From Leptospirales bacterium (GTDB lineage Bacteria; Spirochaetota; Leptospiria; Leptospirales; Leptonemataceae): DNA of 64,000 nucleotides. Of the stretch, positions 36,779 to 45,546 are shown piece after piece. How positions within the stretch are numbered: the first letter of the stretch is position 1; every line of letters begins with the position of its first letter. A model generated the notes under the pieces. It saw nothing but the letters and a program-made list of their open reading frames with translations, was not told the origin of the DNA and did not search any database. A program made the position numbers and the translations under genes. Location of the stretch: contig JAEUSB010000007.1 of the NCBI GenBank assembly GCA_016788865.1, forward strand, positions 1 to 64,000. Reading direction: 5' to 3'.

Positions 36779-38177
36779 GTGGTGTTTCTCTTTTATAGAA
36801 ACCGTCGTACGCAGCAATGCCGACTAACTTGTTAGTTCCTGGTTCATGAACGAAGTCGTGCGACAGGGCCATATAACCGCCTGTAAACACGTGATTCGTC
36901 TGGAGGGAAAGCGGATAAGCCCAGGAATTCTCGCGCTGAAAATAGAGCGTGGAGTTTTGCAACGTTACATTCACTTTCTTGCCGGAAACTAGCTCTGCAT
37001 ACGCACCGCGATACAACTCCAGAGTTTTCTGGTCCGGCGGCGACGGTTGATAGAAATAAAGCGGTTTCTCCGCTTCGGTGTAGGCCGTAGCAAGATCGCC
37101 TAACTTTATCTGCGTACCCAACAGCATGCTCATTGTGTTGTCGTCGTAAGAAGGAGGATCGCCTAGATAGAGAATGGCCATACGGTAGCGCGGAAATACC
37201 TGGAGCCACGCTGCAATGTAGTCTGCGCCGCCAATGTGAAAAAATGTAATGATACCCTGCGGCCCGCGCTTCACTCGCCAACCGAGCCCACAGTATTCTG
37301 TAGTTTCGGCCGGTGGATAGTAGAGCGGCTGACTGAGCATCTGTTGTACGGTAGACGGTTTAAGAACCTGCCTTCCTTTGTATTTGCCACGGTTCAGAAA
37401 CATAATGGCAAAGTGCGAAAGATCCTCTATGTTCGTCATTACGCCGGAAGCCCCCGTCATCTGCGGAGCCTTTGTATCCGTCATCTCTAGCGGCTCAAAG
37501 ATTTCCCGGGCGACGTAATCCGACAGTGGCATACCGCTGCGCCTTGCTAGCGCTTCGCCGAGAATCATGAAACCCGTGTTGGAATAGCGATAGTGGATTC
37601 CGGCCGGGACGATCTGAGGCGGGATCTTAAAGGGCAGGTCCGGGTGCGAAATGAGTGTTGGATGCAGATACCTCAAATCGGGTAGTCCGGATGTATGGGA
37701 CAGCAGGTGGCGGATTGTCACCGGTTTGGACCCAAGTTCGGCCCTTTCAAGGCGCAGATCGGCCAGGTAATCGCTGACCGGGGCATCTAGCTCGATGAGC
37801 CCCTCTTCCATCATGCGCGCTGTGGCTGTGGCCGTAAAAATCTTGGTTATTGAGCCCAGCGAATAGTGGCGGCCGCTGGTATAGCCGCTTCCGTAAGAAT
37901 AGACGAGCTTGTCACCTTTGACAACCCCTACCGTCATCCCGTAAAACTTGCCTTTTGCCCTCCAATACTCCAGGAAGGCCTGCAAACTGAGCTTCTGGGC
38001 CTCGATTCTGGCCGGGTCGCCCTCGCCCAGGGGCTCCTCGATATAGTCGAGGGTATCCGGCGCATGGCAAAACCAGGCCGAAAGTAGTAGTGCAGAGCCC
38101 AATAGGACGAACAAAGTCGGCTTGACCGCACGATTAACGGCGAAATTCTGCCTTTTTCTAAAAAAAACTGTGCTCAT
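36768..38177 (-). CDS. Beta-lactamase-family serine hydrolase (class C/DD-peptidase type), lipoprotein
   Basis: This is a 469-residue serine hydrolase of the beta-lactamase superfamily. 'GSITKIF' carries SxxK (Ser109, Lys112), 'YRYSNTGF' is the YxN motif (Tyr198-Asn200), and the family sequence '[11 protein letters not shown]' is present. The third motif (HxG) is seen as 'HIGGADY'. A hydrophobic N-terminus with a possible lipobox (SAWFC, Cys37) suggests an exported lipoprotein. The family contains esterases, D-amino-acid peptidases and penicillin-binding proteins; nothing here indicates antibiotic resistance. It is the first gene of the operon with udg and purB and is divergent from a paralogue. 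Confidence 0.85.
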   Translation of the reverse strand: MSTVFFRKRQNFAVNRAVKPTLFVLLGSALLLSAWFCHAPDTLDYIEEPLGEGDPARIEAQKLSLQAFLEYWRAKGKFYGMTVGVVKGDKLVYSYGSGYTSGRHYSLGSITKIFTATATARMMEEGLIELDAPVSDYLADLRLERAELGSKPVTIRHLLSHTSGLPDLRYLHPTLISHPDLPFKIPPQIVPAGIHYRYSNTGFMILGEALARRSGMPLSDYVAREIFEPLEMTDTKAPQMTGASGVMTNIEDLSHFAIMFLNRGKYKGRQVLKPSTVQQMLSQPLYYPPAETTEYCGLGWRVKRGPQGIITFFHIGGADYIAAWLQVFPRYRMAILYLGDPPSYDDNTMSMLLGTQIKLGDLATAYTEAEKPLYFYQPSPPDQKTLELYRGAYAELVSGKKVNVTLQNSTLYFQRENSWAYPLSLQTNHVFTGGYMALSHDFVHEPGTNKLVGIAAYDGFYKRETPHEP

Positions 38178-38210
38178 CCGATACTAAGAGGGTTCACACA
38201 GAGGTTTTTG

Positions 38211-39602
38211 ATGAAACGAAACAGGCAAATACGATTTATCGGCGCGGTGATTTTGACCGGGATTTTTGTGATTCCGGGCTTCGACGGTACTGGTTTCTCC
38301 CATCAGGTTGAAAGTCTGCCCAGCGTAGAACTTTTGATGCAAGAAGTCCCTCCTCCAGGTGATTGGGCACGCCGCAGATTGAACAATGTTGCAGCGGCTA
38401 TGCAAGGTTTCTTGAACGATCGGACTGGCACGCCTGCTGTTCCAACTGCCTTTGTTTCCGTGCACTCCGTAGTTTCCCCTACTCCAGTTGTTGAGGCGCG
38501 GGAAGGAATGGATCGCAACACGACCATGAGCCTCGCCTCGCTTACAAAGCCCATCACGGCAACCGGTGTTCTCATTCTGGTGGACAAGGGATTGCTTCGC
38601 TTGGATGATCCGGTCTCTCGCTATATTCCTGAGTTCAAAATGGAAAGGCGCGACCTCAACAGTCCGCTGATCACTGTGCGACATCTTCTTCAACAAACTT
38701 CCGGCATTCCTTATGCTGGAAGATCGGCCACTGTGCCCACCGGCATCGAAGGATTTTTCATGCCCAAGCAAATGTATCCGGCTGGATCACATCATGAGTA
38801 TTCCAACTCAAACTACGAGTTGCTTTCGCTCTTGATTGAGCGCGTTACCGGACAGAAATATCATGAGTACATGAAGGAAGCACTCTTCGACCCGCTGCGC
38901 ATGACACATTCGCGCGCCGGATACGGATTAACAGGCGCGTCGGGCGTGCAGAGCTCCGCGTCTGATCTTGCTAATTTTGCTCGCATGCTCCTCAGCTGGG
39001 GACGCTTTGAAAACAAGCAGATCCTCAGTGCGGATCTGATTCGCGAAATGTTCATGCCACCTCCACACATCCCGGTTTCGCAGAACATGTCCTACTATGC
39101 AATGGGATGGAAAGTGAACGTCGCAAAGGGCCGCGTTGTGGAAGCGTATCATCCTGGCGTATGGTTTCACATTCTAACTGATCTGAGAATCTTCCCCGGC
39201 AAGAAGATGTTCTTTGTCATTCTCTCAAACCCGCCGGTTTACAAGTCGGACGCTGCAAATGAGTTTCTGGGTTACGCAACCGGCAACGCGCGCCGCGTTG
39301 TATCTTATATGGGCCCACCTGATGATCTGGAAACCATGCGCCCATCGCAACCAGACCAAGGCCAGCTTTCTTCCTACTCCGGTCAGTACATGAACAGCGA
39401 TGGCGTGCTTCTTGAAATTCAAGTTCAGGGCCGCAATCTTGTCCGCAAAATCCAGAGCGACATGCGAGTTCTCGCACCCATCTCTGAGTATGAGTTCGGC
39501 GGCGATGGCAACGCGATTCCGCACGAATTTGTTTATAGAAACGGGCAGCTGGCCGGATTGAGCACACCTGGCGGTTACTACGAACGCCGCATGCCGCGAT
39601 AA
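38211..39602 (+). CDS. Beta-lactamase-family serine hydrolase, exported paralogue
   Basis: This paralogue of the divergent neighbour has 463 residues. SxxK is at Ser110-Lys113 ('LASLTKPI'), YSN at 197-199 ('HEYSNSNYELL'), and 'LLQQTSGIPYAG' matches the family block. A signal peptide (residues 1-30) targets it to the periplasm or surface; no lipobox was seen. AGAGG stands upstream of ATG 38211; a TTG three bases earlier is also open. The two genes start 33 bases apart and share one intergenic promoter region. Likely esterase or DD-peptidase; activity on drugs is not implied. Confidence 0.85.
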   Translation: MKRNRQIRFIGAVILTGIFVIPGFDGTGFSHQVESLPSVELLMQEVPPPGDWARRRLNNVAAAMQGFLNDRTGTPAVPTAFVSVHSVVSPTPVVEAREGMDRNTTMSLASLTKPITATGVLILVDKGLLRLDDPVSRYIPEFKMERRDLNSPLITVRHLLQQTSGIPYAGRSATVPTGIEGFFMPKQMYPAGSHHEYSNSNYELLSLLIERVTGQKYHEYMKEALFDPLRMTHSRAGYGLTGASGVQSSASDLANFARMLLSWGRFENKQILSADLIREMFMPPPHIPVSQNMSYYAMGWKVNVAKGRVVEAYHPGVWFHILTDLRIFPGKKMFFVILSNPPVYKSDAANEFLGYATGNARRVVSYMGPPDDLETMRPSQPDQGQLSSYSGQYMNSDGVLLEIQVQGRNLVRKIQSDMRVLAPISEYEFGGDGNAIPHEFVYRNGQLAGLSTPGGYYERRMPR

Positions 39603-39642
39603 ATTTGCTTGAAATGATCTGGCAACCTGTCGCCCTTCGGCG

Positions 39643-40827
39643 ATGGGCAATCGTAAATGGGTAGTACTGGCGGCCTTTAGCTCCGTCGCAATGATCAGCC
39701 AGATGCTCTGGCTGAATTTCGCCCCCATCCTTGGATACGTGCAAAGCCGTTATGCGGTAACCGAATCGCTGGCAAGCCTGCTGATAATCGTGTTTCCGCT
39801 GCTCTACTTCGTTCTATCTATTCCGGCCGGTGCCTGGATAGATCGATCCGGTTACCACACACCGGTTGCAGCCGGATCGTTGCTCCAGGGCGTCGCTTCG
39901 CTGGTTCGCATCTACGACCATAGCTTCGTTGTACTCGTGATCGCACAAACGGCAATCGCAGTCGCACAACCGTTCATTGTGAATGGCATTTCCAAGCTTG
40001 CAACTGAATGGTTCGATGAATCTCAGGGAGCCATCGCAACTGGAATTGGAACCATGGGAATGTTTTTTGGTATGGCCCTGGCCCTTGCAGGGACTCCGGT
40101 CCTTGTCGAAAACTTCTCTTTCAGAACGGCGATGATCGTCTTTGGAATTCTTTCCATGGCCTGCGCGATCTTCTTTGTCCTCGCTGACCCAAAAACCAAT
40201 CCGCAATTTCAAACTGTTTCAAACAAATCCACCCTGCGCAGCCTGATGCCTATTTTGAAGAATAAGACGCTCCTCTTGATTTTCACTTTGTCCTTTCTTG
40301 GACTTGGTTTCTTTAACGGCCTGACAACCTGGCTTGAATTGATTCTTGCCGGCAACGGCGTGAGCGCCAGAGACGCAGGCCTTGCAGGGGCCACGCTTAT
40401 TGCCGGAGGGGTGCTTGGTTCTATTGTTATCCCGGCCCTCTCAGACCGATTCAAGCGACGAAAGCCATTCTTGATCGGATGCGTTGTGATGGCGCTCATT
40501 GCCACCTATCCTTTCACAGCGCAGAGTTCGCTCGCTGCCCTGCTTGTAATTGGCGCTGGACTCGGGTTCTTCTTCTTACCTGCGTATGCGCTCTTGCTTG
40601 AAATGTGCGCGGAAGTTGCCGGCGAAGCTCACGCAGGTTCCGCAACTGGCTTGCTCATGTTGGCCGGAAACGCCGGTGGCGTGGTTGTGATAGCGGGGAT
40701 GGATGCTGTAAAGGGCGAAGTCACAGGGTACTATCCGTCGATTCTGTTTATGCTGGGAGTGCTATTCATCGCGCTTATGGGATCTACGATTGTGCGCGAA
40801 ACGCACGGAGCACATACCTCAAATTAG
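39643..40827 (+). CDS. Major facilitator superfamily transporter
   Basis: This 394-residue protein has about 12 membrane helices. The cytoplasmic loop 2-3 motif is 'GAWIDRSGYHTPV' and loop 8-9 has 'IPALSDRFKRRKPF', both typical MFS signatures. The N-terminus 'RKWVVLAAFSSVAMISQMLW' and the general pattern resemble the FLVCR/heme- or sugar-type group, but a substrate cannot be assigned. It follows the serine hydrolase by 40 bases, possibly on one transcript, and precedes the propeller lipoprotein with almost no gap. Confidence 0.85.
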   Translation: MGNRKWVVLAAFSSVAMISQMLWLNFAPILGYVQSRYAVTESLASLLIIVFPLLYFVLSIPAGAWIDRSGYHTPVAAGSLLQGVASLVRIYDHSFVVLVIAQTAIAVAQPFIVNGISKLATEWFDESQGAIATGIGTMGMFFGMALALAGTPVLVENFSFRTAMIVFGILSMACAIFFVLADPKTNPQFQTVSNKSTLRSLMPILKNKTLLLIFTLSFLGLGFFNGLTTWLELILAGNGVSARDAGLAGATLIAGGVLGSIVIPALSDRFKRRKPFLIGCVVMALIATYPFTAQSSLAALLVIGAGLGFFFLPAYALLLEMCAEVAGEAHAGSATGLLMLAGNAGGVVVIAGMDAVKGEVTGYYPSILFMLGVLFIALMGSTIVRETHGAHTSN

Positions 40828-40878
40828 GTGGTTGATTTTTTCTCTCGCCAATTCGAACGGCACCCGCGCACTTTACCC

Positions 40879-42105
40879 ATGCAGCGGACGCACGCGATCA
40901 TTCTTGGCCTGATCCTGGGAAGCACGATCAACTGCCGCTATAAGGTGCCGGATGAATCTGACATTCCGTTGGCCTATGCCCTGTTTTCCTTTGCTGACAT
41001 CTGTAACCAGGATGCAAGTGCAGCCGCCAGTCCAATCAATTCCGGCCAATTCCTCGCAGAACTGCGCGCTGAGGCAAACGCAGGCAATTCCGGCCCGCCT
41101 TCAGCCGACGTGACCACAATCACCGGCCTGCCTGTTGGAAACAAATGGGCCTCATCCATTCTCTCCTTTAACAAGAAGCTCTACTCTATTCCAGTGGACA
41201 GTGGTGTGGTTCTCATTACTGATCCCGCAACCAATGCAACCGACATAACGTCAATCACCGGACTCGGTGTGGCCACTGACAAATGGTTTGGCGGCGTGCT
41301 GGCTATGAACGGCAAGATCTACGGGATTCCATTCTCGGATACCAGGGTCCTGGTCATCGATCCGACGACCAATACTGCAGACGTTTCGTCAATGACCGGC
41401 CTACCGGCCACAGCCTTTAAATGGCAGGGCGGAGTTCTTGCACCTAACGGCAAGATATACGCCATTCCAAGCCAATCAACTAGCGTTCTGATTATTGATC
41501 CGAATACAAACACCTACGACAATACTACGATAGCGGGACTGACGGTCTCATTCAGCTGGCGCGGGGGAGTTCTTGCGCCTAACGGCAAGATATACGGGAT
41601 TCCCTCCGATTCTTCGAGCGTACTCATTATCGACCCCGTCACCAACACCGCGGACGTAACTACAATTGCCGGAATTTCTGGAGGCACCGGAAAATGGTCC
41701 GGAGGAGTCCTCGCGCCCAATGGAAAAATTTACGCAATCCCATTTGACGACACACGTGTTCTAATCATCGATCCGGTTACCAATACAGTTGATGTTACAT
41801 CTATCACAGGATTGTCAGGCACCGGAAAATGGTCCGGGGGAGTCCTCGCGCCCGATGGAAAAATTTACGCAATGCCATACGGAGATACTCGAGTGCTCAT
41901 CATTGACCCAAAAACCAATGCAATCGACCTGACGTCTCTCTCCTCACTCGCAGGGGCAACCAAGTGGACCGGTGGTGTGTTCCATCCTAACGGCAATATC
42001 TACGGTTCACCCCATACGGATCAGCGGGGGCTTATCATCAGGCCGGCTGCTCGCGGCCGGTTTTGCGGTGGAATCCCATTCTCGGGATATGTGAACAAAT
42101 TCTGA
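40879..42105 (+). CDS. Repeat lipoprotein, seven-bladed propeller-like
   Basis: This probable lipoprotein has 408 residues. The lipobox is GSTINC (Cys19 with ATG 40879). An open GTG at 40828 lies directly behind the MFS stop, but the signal peptide begins at 40879. The mature protein carries seven repeats of about 43-46 residues between about 89 and 389. Each is built on 'KWxGGVLAPNGKIYxIP' and 'VLIIDPxTNTxDVTTI', the pattern of a beta-propeller with seven blades. It is likely a surface-exposed binding protein. Repeat copies 5 and 6 are nearly identical in DNA. Convergent with the response regulator, 4 bases away. Confidence 0.8.
   Translation: MQRTHAIILGLILGSTINCRYKVPDESDIPLAYALFSFADICNQDASAAASPINSGQFLAELRAEANAGNSGPPSADVTTITGLPVGNKWASSILSFNKKLYSIPVDSGVVLITDPATNATDITSITGLGVATDKWFGGVLAMNGKIYGIPFSDTRVLVIDPTTNTADVSSMTGLPATAFKWQGGVLAPNGKIYAIPSQSTSVLIIDPNTNTYDNTTIAGLTVSFSWRGGVLAPNGKIYGIPSDSSSVLIIDPVTNTADVTTIAGISGGTGKWSGGVLAPNGKIYAIPFDDTRVLIIDPVTNTVDVTSITGLSGTGKWSGGVLAPDGKIYAMPYGDTRVLIIDPKTNAIDLTSLSSLAGATKWTGGVFHPNGNIYGSPHTDQRGLIIRPAARGRFCGGIPFSGYVNKF
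41143..42046 (+). repeat. Seven tandem coding repeats of about 135 bp
   Basis: Seven in-frame tandem units of about 132-138 bp within the propeller lipoprotein. Units at 41686 and 41821 match over 53 bases with only two substitutions, more than protein-level selection needs, so recent duplication or gene conversion is likely. Units 3 and 4 also share long stretches. Confidence 0.8.
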
Positions 42106-42109
42106 GAAA

Positions 42110-42727
42110 TCACAACAATCCAATCTGCCTGCCTTTCTCAAGCGCGCCGGATTTGCTTCGCACTTCAAGTTTGCGGTAAATATTCTCGATGTGCGTCTTT
42201 ACCGTACTCATAGATATCGCAAGTTTTTGAGCCACGTCCGCATAGGTTAGCCCAATTCCCAGCATACTCAAAACTCTGTGCTCCTGCGCCGTGAGATTTG
42301 TTGCAAGGCCGGGCACTTTACCCAACAAGGCCCGGGCCATCCTCGGCGTAATGGGAGCGCCTCCAAGGTGAACGCTTTGAATTTCAATCAGAAGCAGTTT
42401 GGGATCGATGTCTTTTAGAAGGAAACCGTTTGCGCCCGCCTGCATTGCGGCTATCAAACGTGCCTCATCCTCAAACGCTGTGAATATCAGAACCCTTGCA
42501 TTATCCCAGGCGTGGTTTGATTTGAGGCGTCTTAAAACCTCCAGCGCACTGGCATCCGGTAGCTCGAAATCAAGCAGAACTACATCTGCTTCTGCCGGAG
42601 TCTGAAAGAACTCGGACGCGGTAGTAAAGAGTCCACACATTTCAAAACCAGACTCTTTACGAATCAAATCAGAAATGTCCTGGCCCATGGCAAGATTGTC
42701 TTCCAACATCGCGACTCGAATGCTCAT
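42110..42727 (-). CDS. NarL/LuxR-type response regulator
   Basis: This two-domain response regulator has 205 residues. The receiver domain (1-120) has acidic residues 'EDN' at 9-11, phosphoacceptor Asp53 in 'VVLLDFELPD', and Lys near 104 ('FLLKDIDP'). A LuxR-type helix-turn-helix follows (about 145-205), 'LTAQEHRVLSMLGIGLTYADVAQ' and 'STVKTHIENIYRKL'. It would bind DNA as a dimer when phosphorylated. It overlaps the upstream kinase gene by ATGA, so the pair is co-translated. Target genes are unknown; the surrounding lipoprotein genes are natural candidates. Confidence 0.92.
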   Translation of the reverse strand: MSIRVAMLEDNLAMGQDISDLIRKESGFEMCGLFTTASEFFQTPAEADVVLLDFELPDASALEVLRRLKSNHAWDNARVLIFTAFEDEARLIAAMQAGANGFLLKDIDPKLLLIEIQSVHLGGAPITPRMARALLGKVPGLATNLTAQEHRVLSMLGIGLTYADVAQKLAISMSTVKTHIENIYRKLEVRSKSGALEKGRQIGLL

Positions 42728-44499
42728 GCCTTCCCCTCCAGAACACTTCCTGAAACAAAAACGGAAACGATTGTGCCGCGCGCACCCGAAAGAATCCTGA
42801 GCTTGCCCTTGATTCTTCTGGCTCGATCAAACATACCGGCAAGTCCATTGCCATTGCGTTGCCGGAAGCCCTGCCCATCGTCAGCTATGAGCAAGAGGAC
42901 GCCTCTGCGCAATTGTAAGAGCCGGACGGAAAGCCTCGTTGCTTTTGCATGTCGCAAGATATTTGTAACTGCCTCCAGAAAAATTCGATGCATTTGAAAT
43001 GACAAGAGCAACGGAAGTTGCAACGCTTCAATCTTCGAAGTTACACTAAAGTCCTGCGCGCTAACGTGGCTTAGATGTAGTTGCATTTGATCCCTGAGGT
43101 CGAACTCCGTTTCCATCATATTCAAGTGGACCATGTCACGCAGCCTACCCAACAACAGCGCAAGTTTTTGCGCCAGATAATCTTTCCCGGGCGCCGGTTC
43201 CCGCCGCAGGGCGAACATTAGGGCGGATAAATCGGAACCAATGACGTCATGAAGTTCGCGGTTTAACTGAATGCGATCCTCGCGGATTTGGTTTGCGGCC
43301 TGTAACCGCAATGCTTCCTTTTGTTCGCGCAGAATGTTGTAACGCCCACCCAGAGCAAATGACATGAGTACGCTTTCCGTGAGCGTGAACAGAGGTAGAC
43401 CAGCGTAGAGAACGGACAGGTGGAATTCACGGGCTGAGACCAGAACAAGGAATCTTGTTGCTGCAAACAACCCCAGGACACACAGGATGGGGACAAATGC
43501 AATCAGGATGTACCGTGCGGGGCGAAACCCTTCGCGGTACTTTAACACGGCACCCAACAACAGAATTGCGAGACATGGAAATGTGAAACCAGTAGCCGCC
43601 GGAAGACCAACACGCGCAGGAAGGAAGCTTGCGGCAATTGCCCCAAGAACTGCAACCGCGATCAAGGATTGAAATGTTCGTTGCAACCACCCGCGTTGCA
43701 GCTCGAGAAAAGCACTCATGAACATTGTCATGGTCATTAGAGTCATGAACGTCAATCCCGGCTGAAGCGCACGATCCAGACCCGGAAATTCGGAAAGCCA
43801 ATGGTACAGGGTAAAACCGCCCAGATTTAATTGAAGGAGTCCGAAGATTGCAGTGTAGAGCGCGTAAAATAGATAACTCTTATCTTGAATGGAGAAAAAC
43901 AGGAACAGATTGTAGATTGCGAGGATGAACTGGGGTCCAAGCAGAAGTCCGGCAAGCCACTCTTCTGTGTAGTCGGCGCGACGCAGCTCTTCAAGTCCAA
44001 CAATCGTTGGATGAAATTTCATTGGTCCGTCATTACGGAGCCGAAACCAAACGTCAGTGACGATTCCTTCCGATGCTGGCAACTGGAAGATAAAGTCCCT
44101 ATGCGGAAAATCTCGTGTAATACGTATTGTCCCGCTTTCCGTCTTTAAAACCAGTCTGCCATGCTGAAATGCAAAAATAGAAATTTCACGCATGTGAAAG
44201 TTGCCCACCTTAAGCATCGCAGGCCGGGCGGAAACAGGGGTACTCGTATAGGAAAATCTGTACCAGAACGCATTATTTGAAAAGCCCTTGTGGACGACAT
44301 CAACGGCCACGGGCTTGAAGGCTGCAGATATCATATCCTCCTGACTTCGCGATACCGTTGGATCCTCAGCCTCTTCCAGGTACCGGGCAATGGATGTCTC
44401 CTTCTGGCTGGCTTCAATCGAGAAAGGCGGAACGGCCAGGGTCGAATGTGAAAACGCAAAATAGAGAATAGCAGCGGAAATGCCGACAAAACCTTTCAT
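42724..44499 (-). CDS. 7TMR-DISM histidine kinase
   Basis: This membrane sensor kinase has 591 residues. It begins with a signal-like helix. An extracytoplasmic 7TMR-DISMED2-like domain covers about 35-165 ('YLEEAEDPTVSRSQED', 'NAFWYRFSY'). Seven membrane helices follow (about 170-370). A HisKA_3 dimerisation helix has phosphoacceptor His417 ('RELHDVIGSDL'), and a GHKL ATPase domain ends the protein ('EAVTNILRHAKAT', 'ADDGQGF'). This domain layout senses extracellular, often carbohydrate-like, ligands. The frame is open to 44790, overlapping the divergent LamG gene; I chose ATG 44499, where the export signal starts. The stop overlaps the regulator gene. Confidence 0.9.
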   Translation of the reverse strand: MKGFVGISAAILYFAFSHSTLAVPPFSIEASQKETSIARYLEEAEDPTVSRSQEDMISAAFKPVAVDVVHKGFSNNAFWYRFSYTSTPVSARPAMLKVGNFHMREISIFAFQHGRLVLKTESGTIRITRDFPHRDFIFQLPASEGIVTDVWFRLRNDGPMKFHPTIVGLEELRRADYTEEWLAGLLLGPQFILAIYNLFLFFSIQDKSYLFYALYTAIFGLLQLNLGGFTLYHWLSEFPGLDRALQPGLTFMTLMTMTMFMSAFLELQRGWLQRTFQSLIAVAVLGAIAASFLPARVGLPAATGFTFPCLAILLLGAVLKYREGFRPARYILIAFVPILCVLGLFAATRFLVLVSAREFHLSVLYAGLPLFTLTESVLMSFALGGRYNILREQKEALRLQAANQIREDRIQLNRELHDVIGSDLSALMFALRREPAPGKDYLAQKLALLLGRLRDMVHLNMMETEFDLRDQMQLHLSHVSAQDFSVTSKIEALQLPLLLSFQMHRIFLEAVTNILRHAKATRLSVRLLQLRRGVLLLIADDGQGFRQRNGNGLAGMFDRARRIKGKLRILSGARGTIVSVFVSGSVLEGKA

Positions 44500-44642
44500 C
44501 CAGATTGCTCGAGCTTGCCTGGACCTGTTCACAATGTCGCGGGAAATTTTGTTCTGTGCGGCCCGGGAACATCGGGAATTTTTCCCGATTGCACAAAAGA
44601 TGGGTTCGTGGTAGTCTAATCGGGTTCTAGCGGAGGATGCCA

Positions 44643-45443
44643 TTGAATCAGCCATGCGTGACTGGCCTCGTTGTTTCGATCTTACTCTTTTCGGCGCAGT
44701 GCGCGCCGTTCCCGGTTGCTCCAGGTGCATTGCAGACAGAAGCCCAATTCCTGCTTCTCCAGAACATATCCAGTACGGGGACCGGAACAACCCAGGCGAT
44801 CCAGTCCGGAATGTTTGGTTCTGCCTTTGGTTTTAACGGCACAACTTCTTATGTGGATGTGGACACGTCAGGCGGTGTTCCGCTGGGACCGCCACTCACT
44901 ATCGAAGCTTTTGTCAAAACAACCGGAAGCGGAACGTATGTTGTTTATCAAGCATACGGCGGTATTGCGGTCGCCCAGCTTTCCATAACGCCTGCAGGGA
45001 ATGTTTCGTTTCTAGTTGTGAATAATTCTTGCTCCGGATCGACAACGCTCGTGTCAACTGGAGCGCTTACGCCCGGCGTCACATATCATATCGCCGCCGT
45101 GTGGACGGCAGGCAATCAAATGAGGATATACATTAACGGAAGCGTTGACCCGGCATCAATGGCTGGCCCTGCCCTGACATGTTCTTCGACCAATCAACAC
45201 AGCATTGGTAGAGATCGCGGTGGCTTTAACTATTTCAATGGTTCGATTGACGAAATCAGATATTCCAACATCGCTCGCTATTCTGCAAACTTCAGCGTAC
45301 CCACAGCTCCTTTTGTTGCTGATGCAAATACGTCGCTCCTGTTTCACCTGGATAGTCTGGGCTTTCAGGCCGAGGGAAGCACAATGCCTGTTACGAGTTT
45401 CACTTTGAATGGAATCACTCTGGGTAGCAGCTTTGTGCTGTGA
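44643..45443 (+). CDS. LamG-domain lipoprotein
   Basis: This 266-residue lipoprotein has the signal 'SILLFSAQC' (Cys about 20). The mature protein is a concanavalin A-like LamG domain: 'IEAFVKTTGSGTYVVY', 'HIAAVWTAGNQMRIYINGS' and 'FNGSIDEIRYSNIARYSANF' are the typical strands. A GGAGG ribosome site ends six bases before a TTG at 44643, which I take as the start. The ATG at 44637 sits directly on the site, too close to use. It probably binds glycans at the cell surface. It is divergent from the 7TMR-DISM kinase across 143 bases, an arrangement often seen for a sensor and its target. Confidence 0.8.
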   Translation: MNQPCVTGLVVSILLFSAQCAPFPVAPGALQTEAQFLLLQNISSTGTGTTQAIQSGMFGSAFGFNGTTSYVDVDTSGGVPLGPPLTIEAFVKTTGSGTYVVYQAYGGIAVAQLSITPAGNVSFLVVNNSCSGSTTLVSTGALTPGVTYHIAAVWTAGNQMRIYINGSVDPASMAGPALTCSSTNQHSIGRDRGGFNYFNGSIDEIRYSNIARYSANFSVPTAPFVADANTSLLFHLDSLGFQAEGSTMPVTSFTLNGITLGSSFVL

Positions 45444-45512
45444 TTACCTGGGATTCCGCGGAAAAATAGGACGGGATAGCGTCCCGAATTACAGACGTTA
45501 GGCGCCCATACC

Positions 45513-45541
45513 AGGAGCGTCCCGGAAGACCGGACGCTCCT
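45513..45541. terminator. Bidirectional hairpin terminator candidate
   Basis: A perfect 10-bp stem (AGGAGCGTCC/GGACGCTCCT) with a 9-base loop lies between convergent genes (LamG gene stop 45443, lipoprotein stop 45547). A second, imperfect inverted repeat at about 45470-45486 (GACGGGA/TCCCG) precedes it. There is no U-rich tail on either side, so termination may need Rho or the hairpin alone. Confidence 0.55.
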
Positions 45542-45546
45542 CGATA

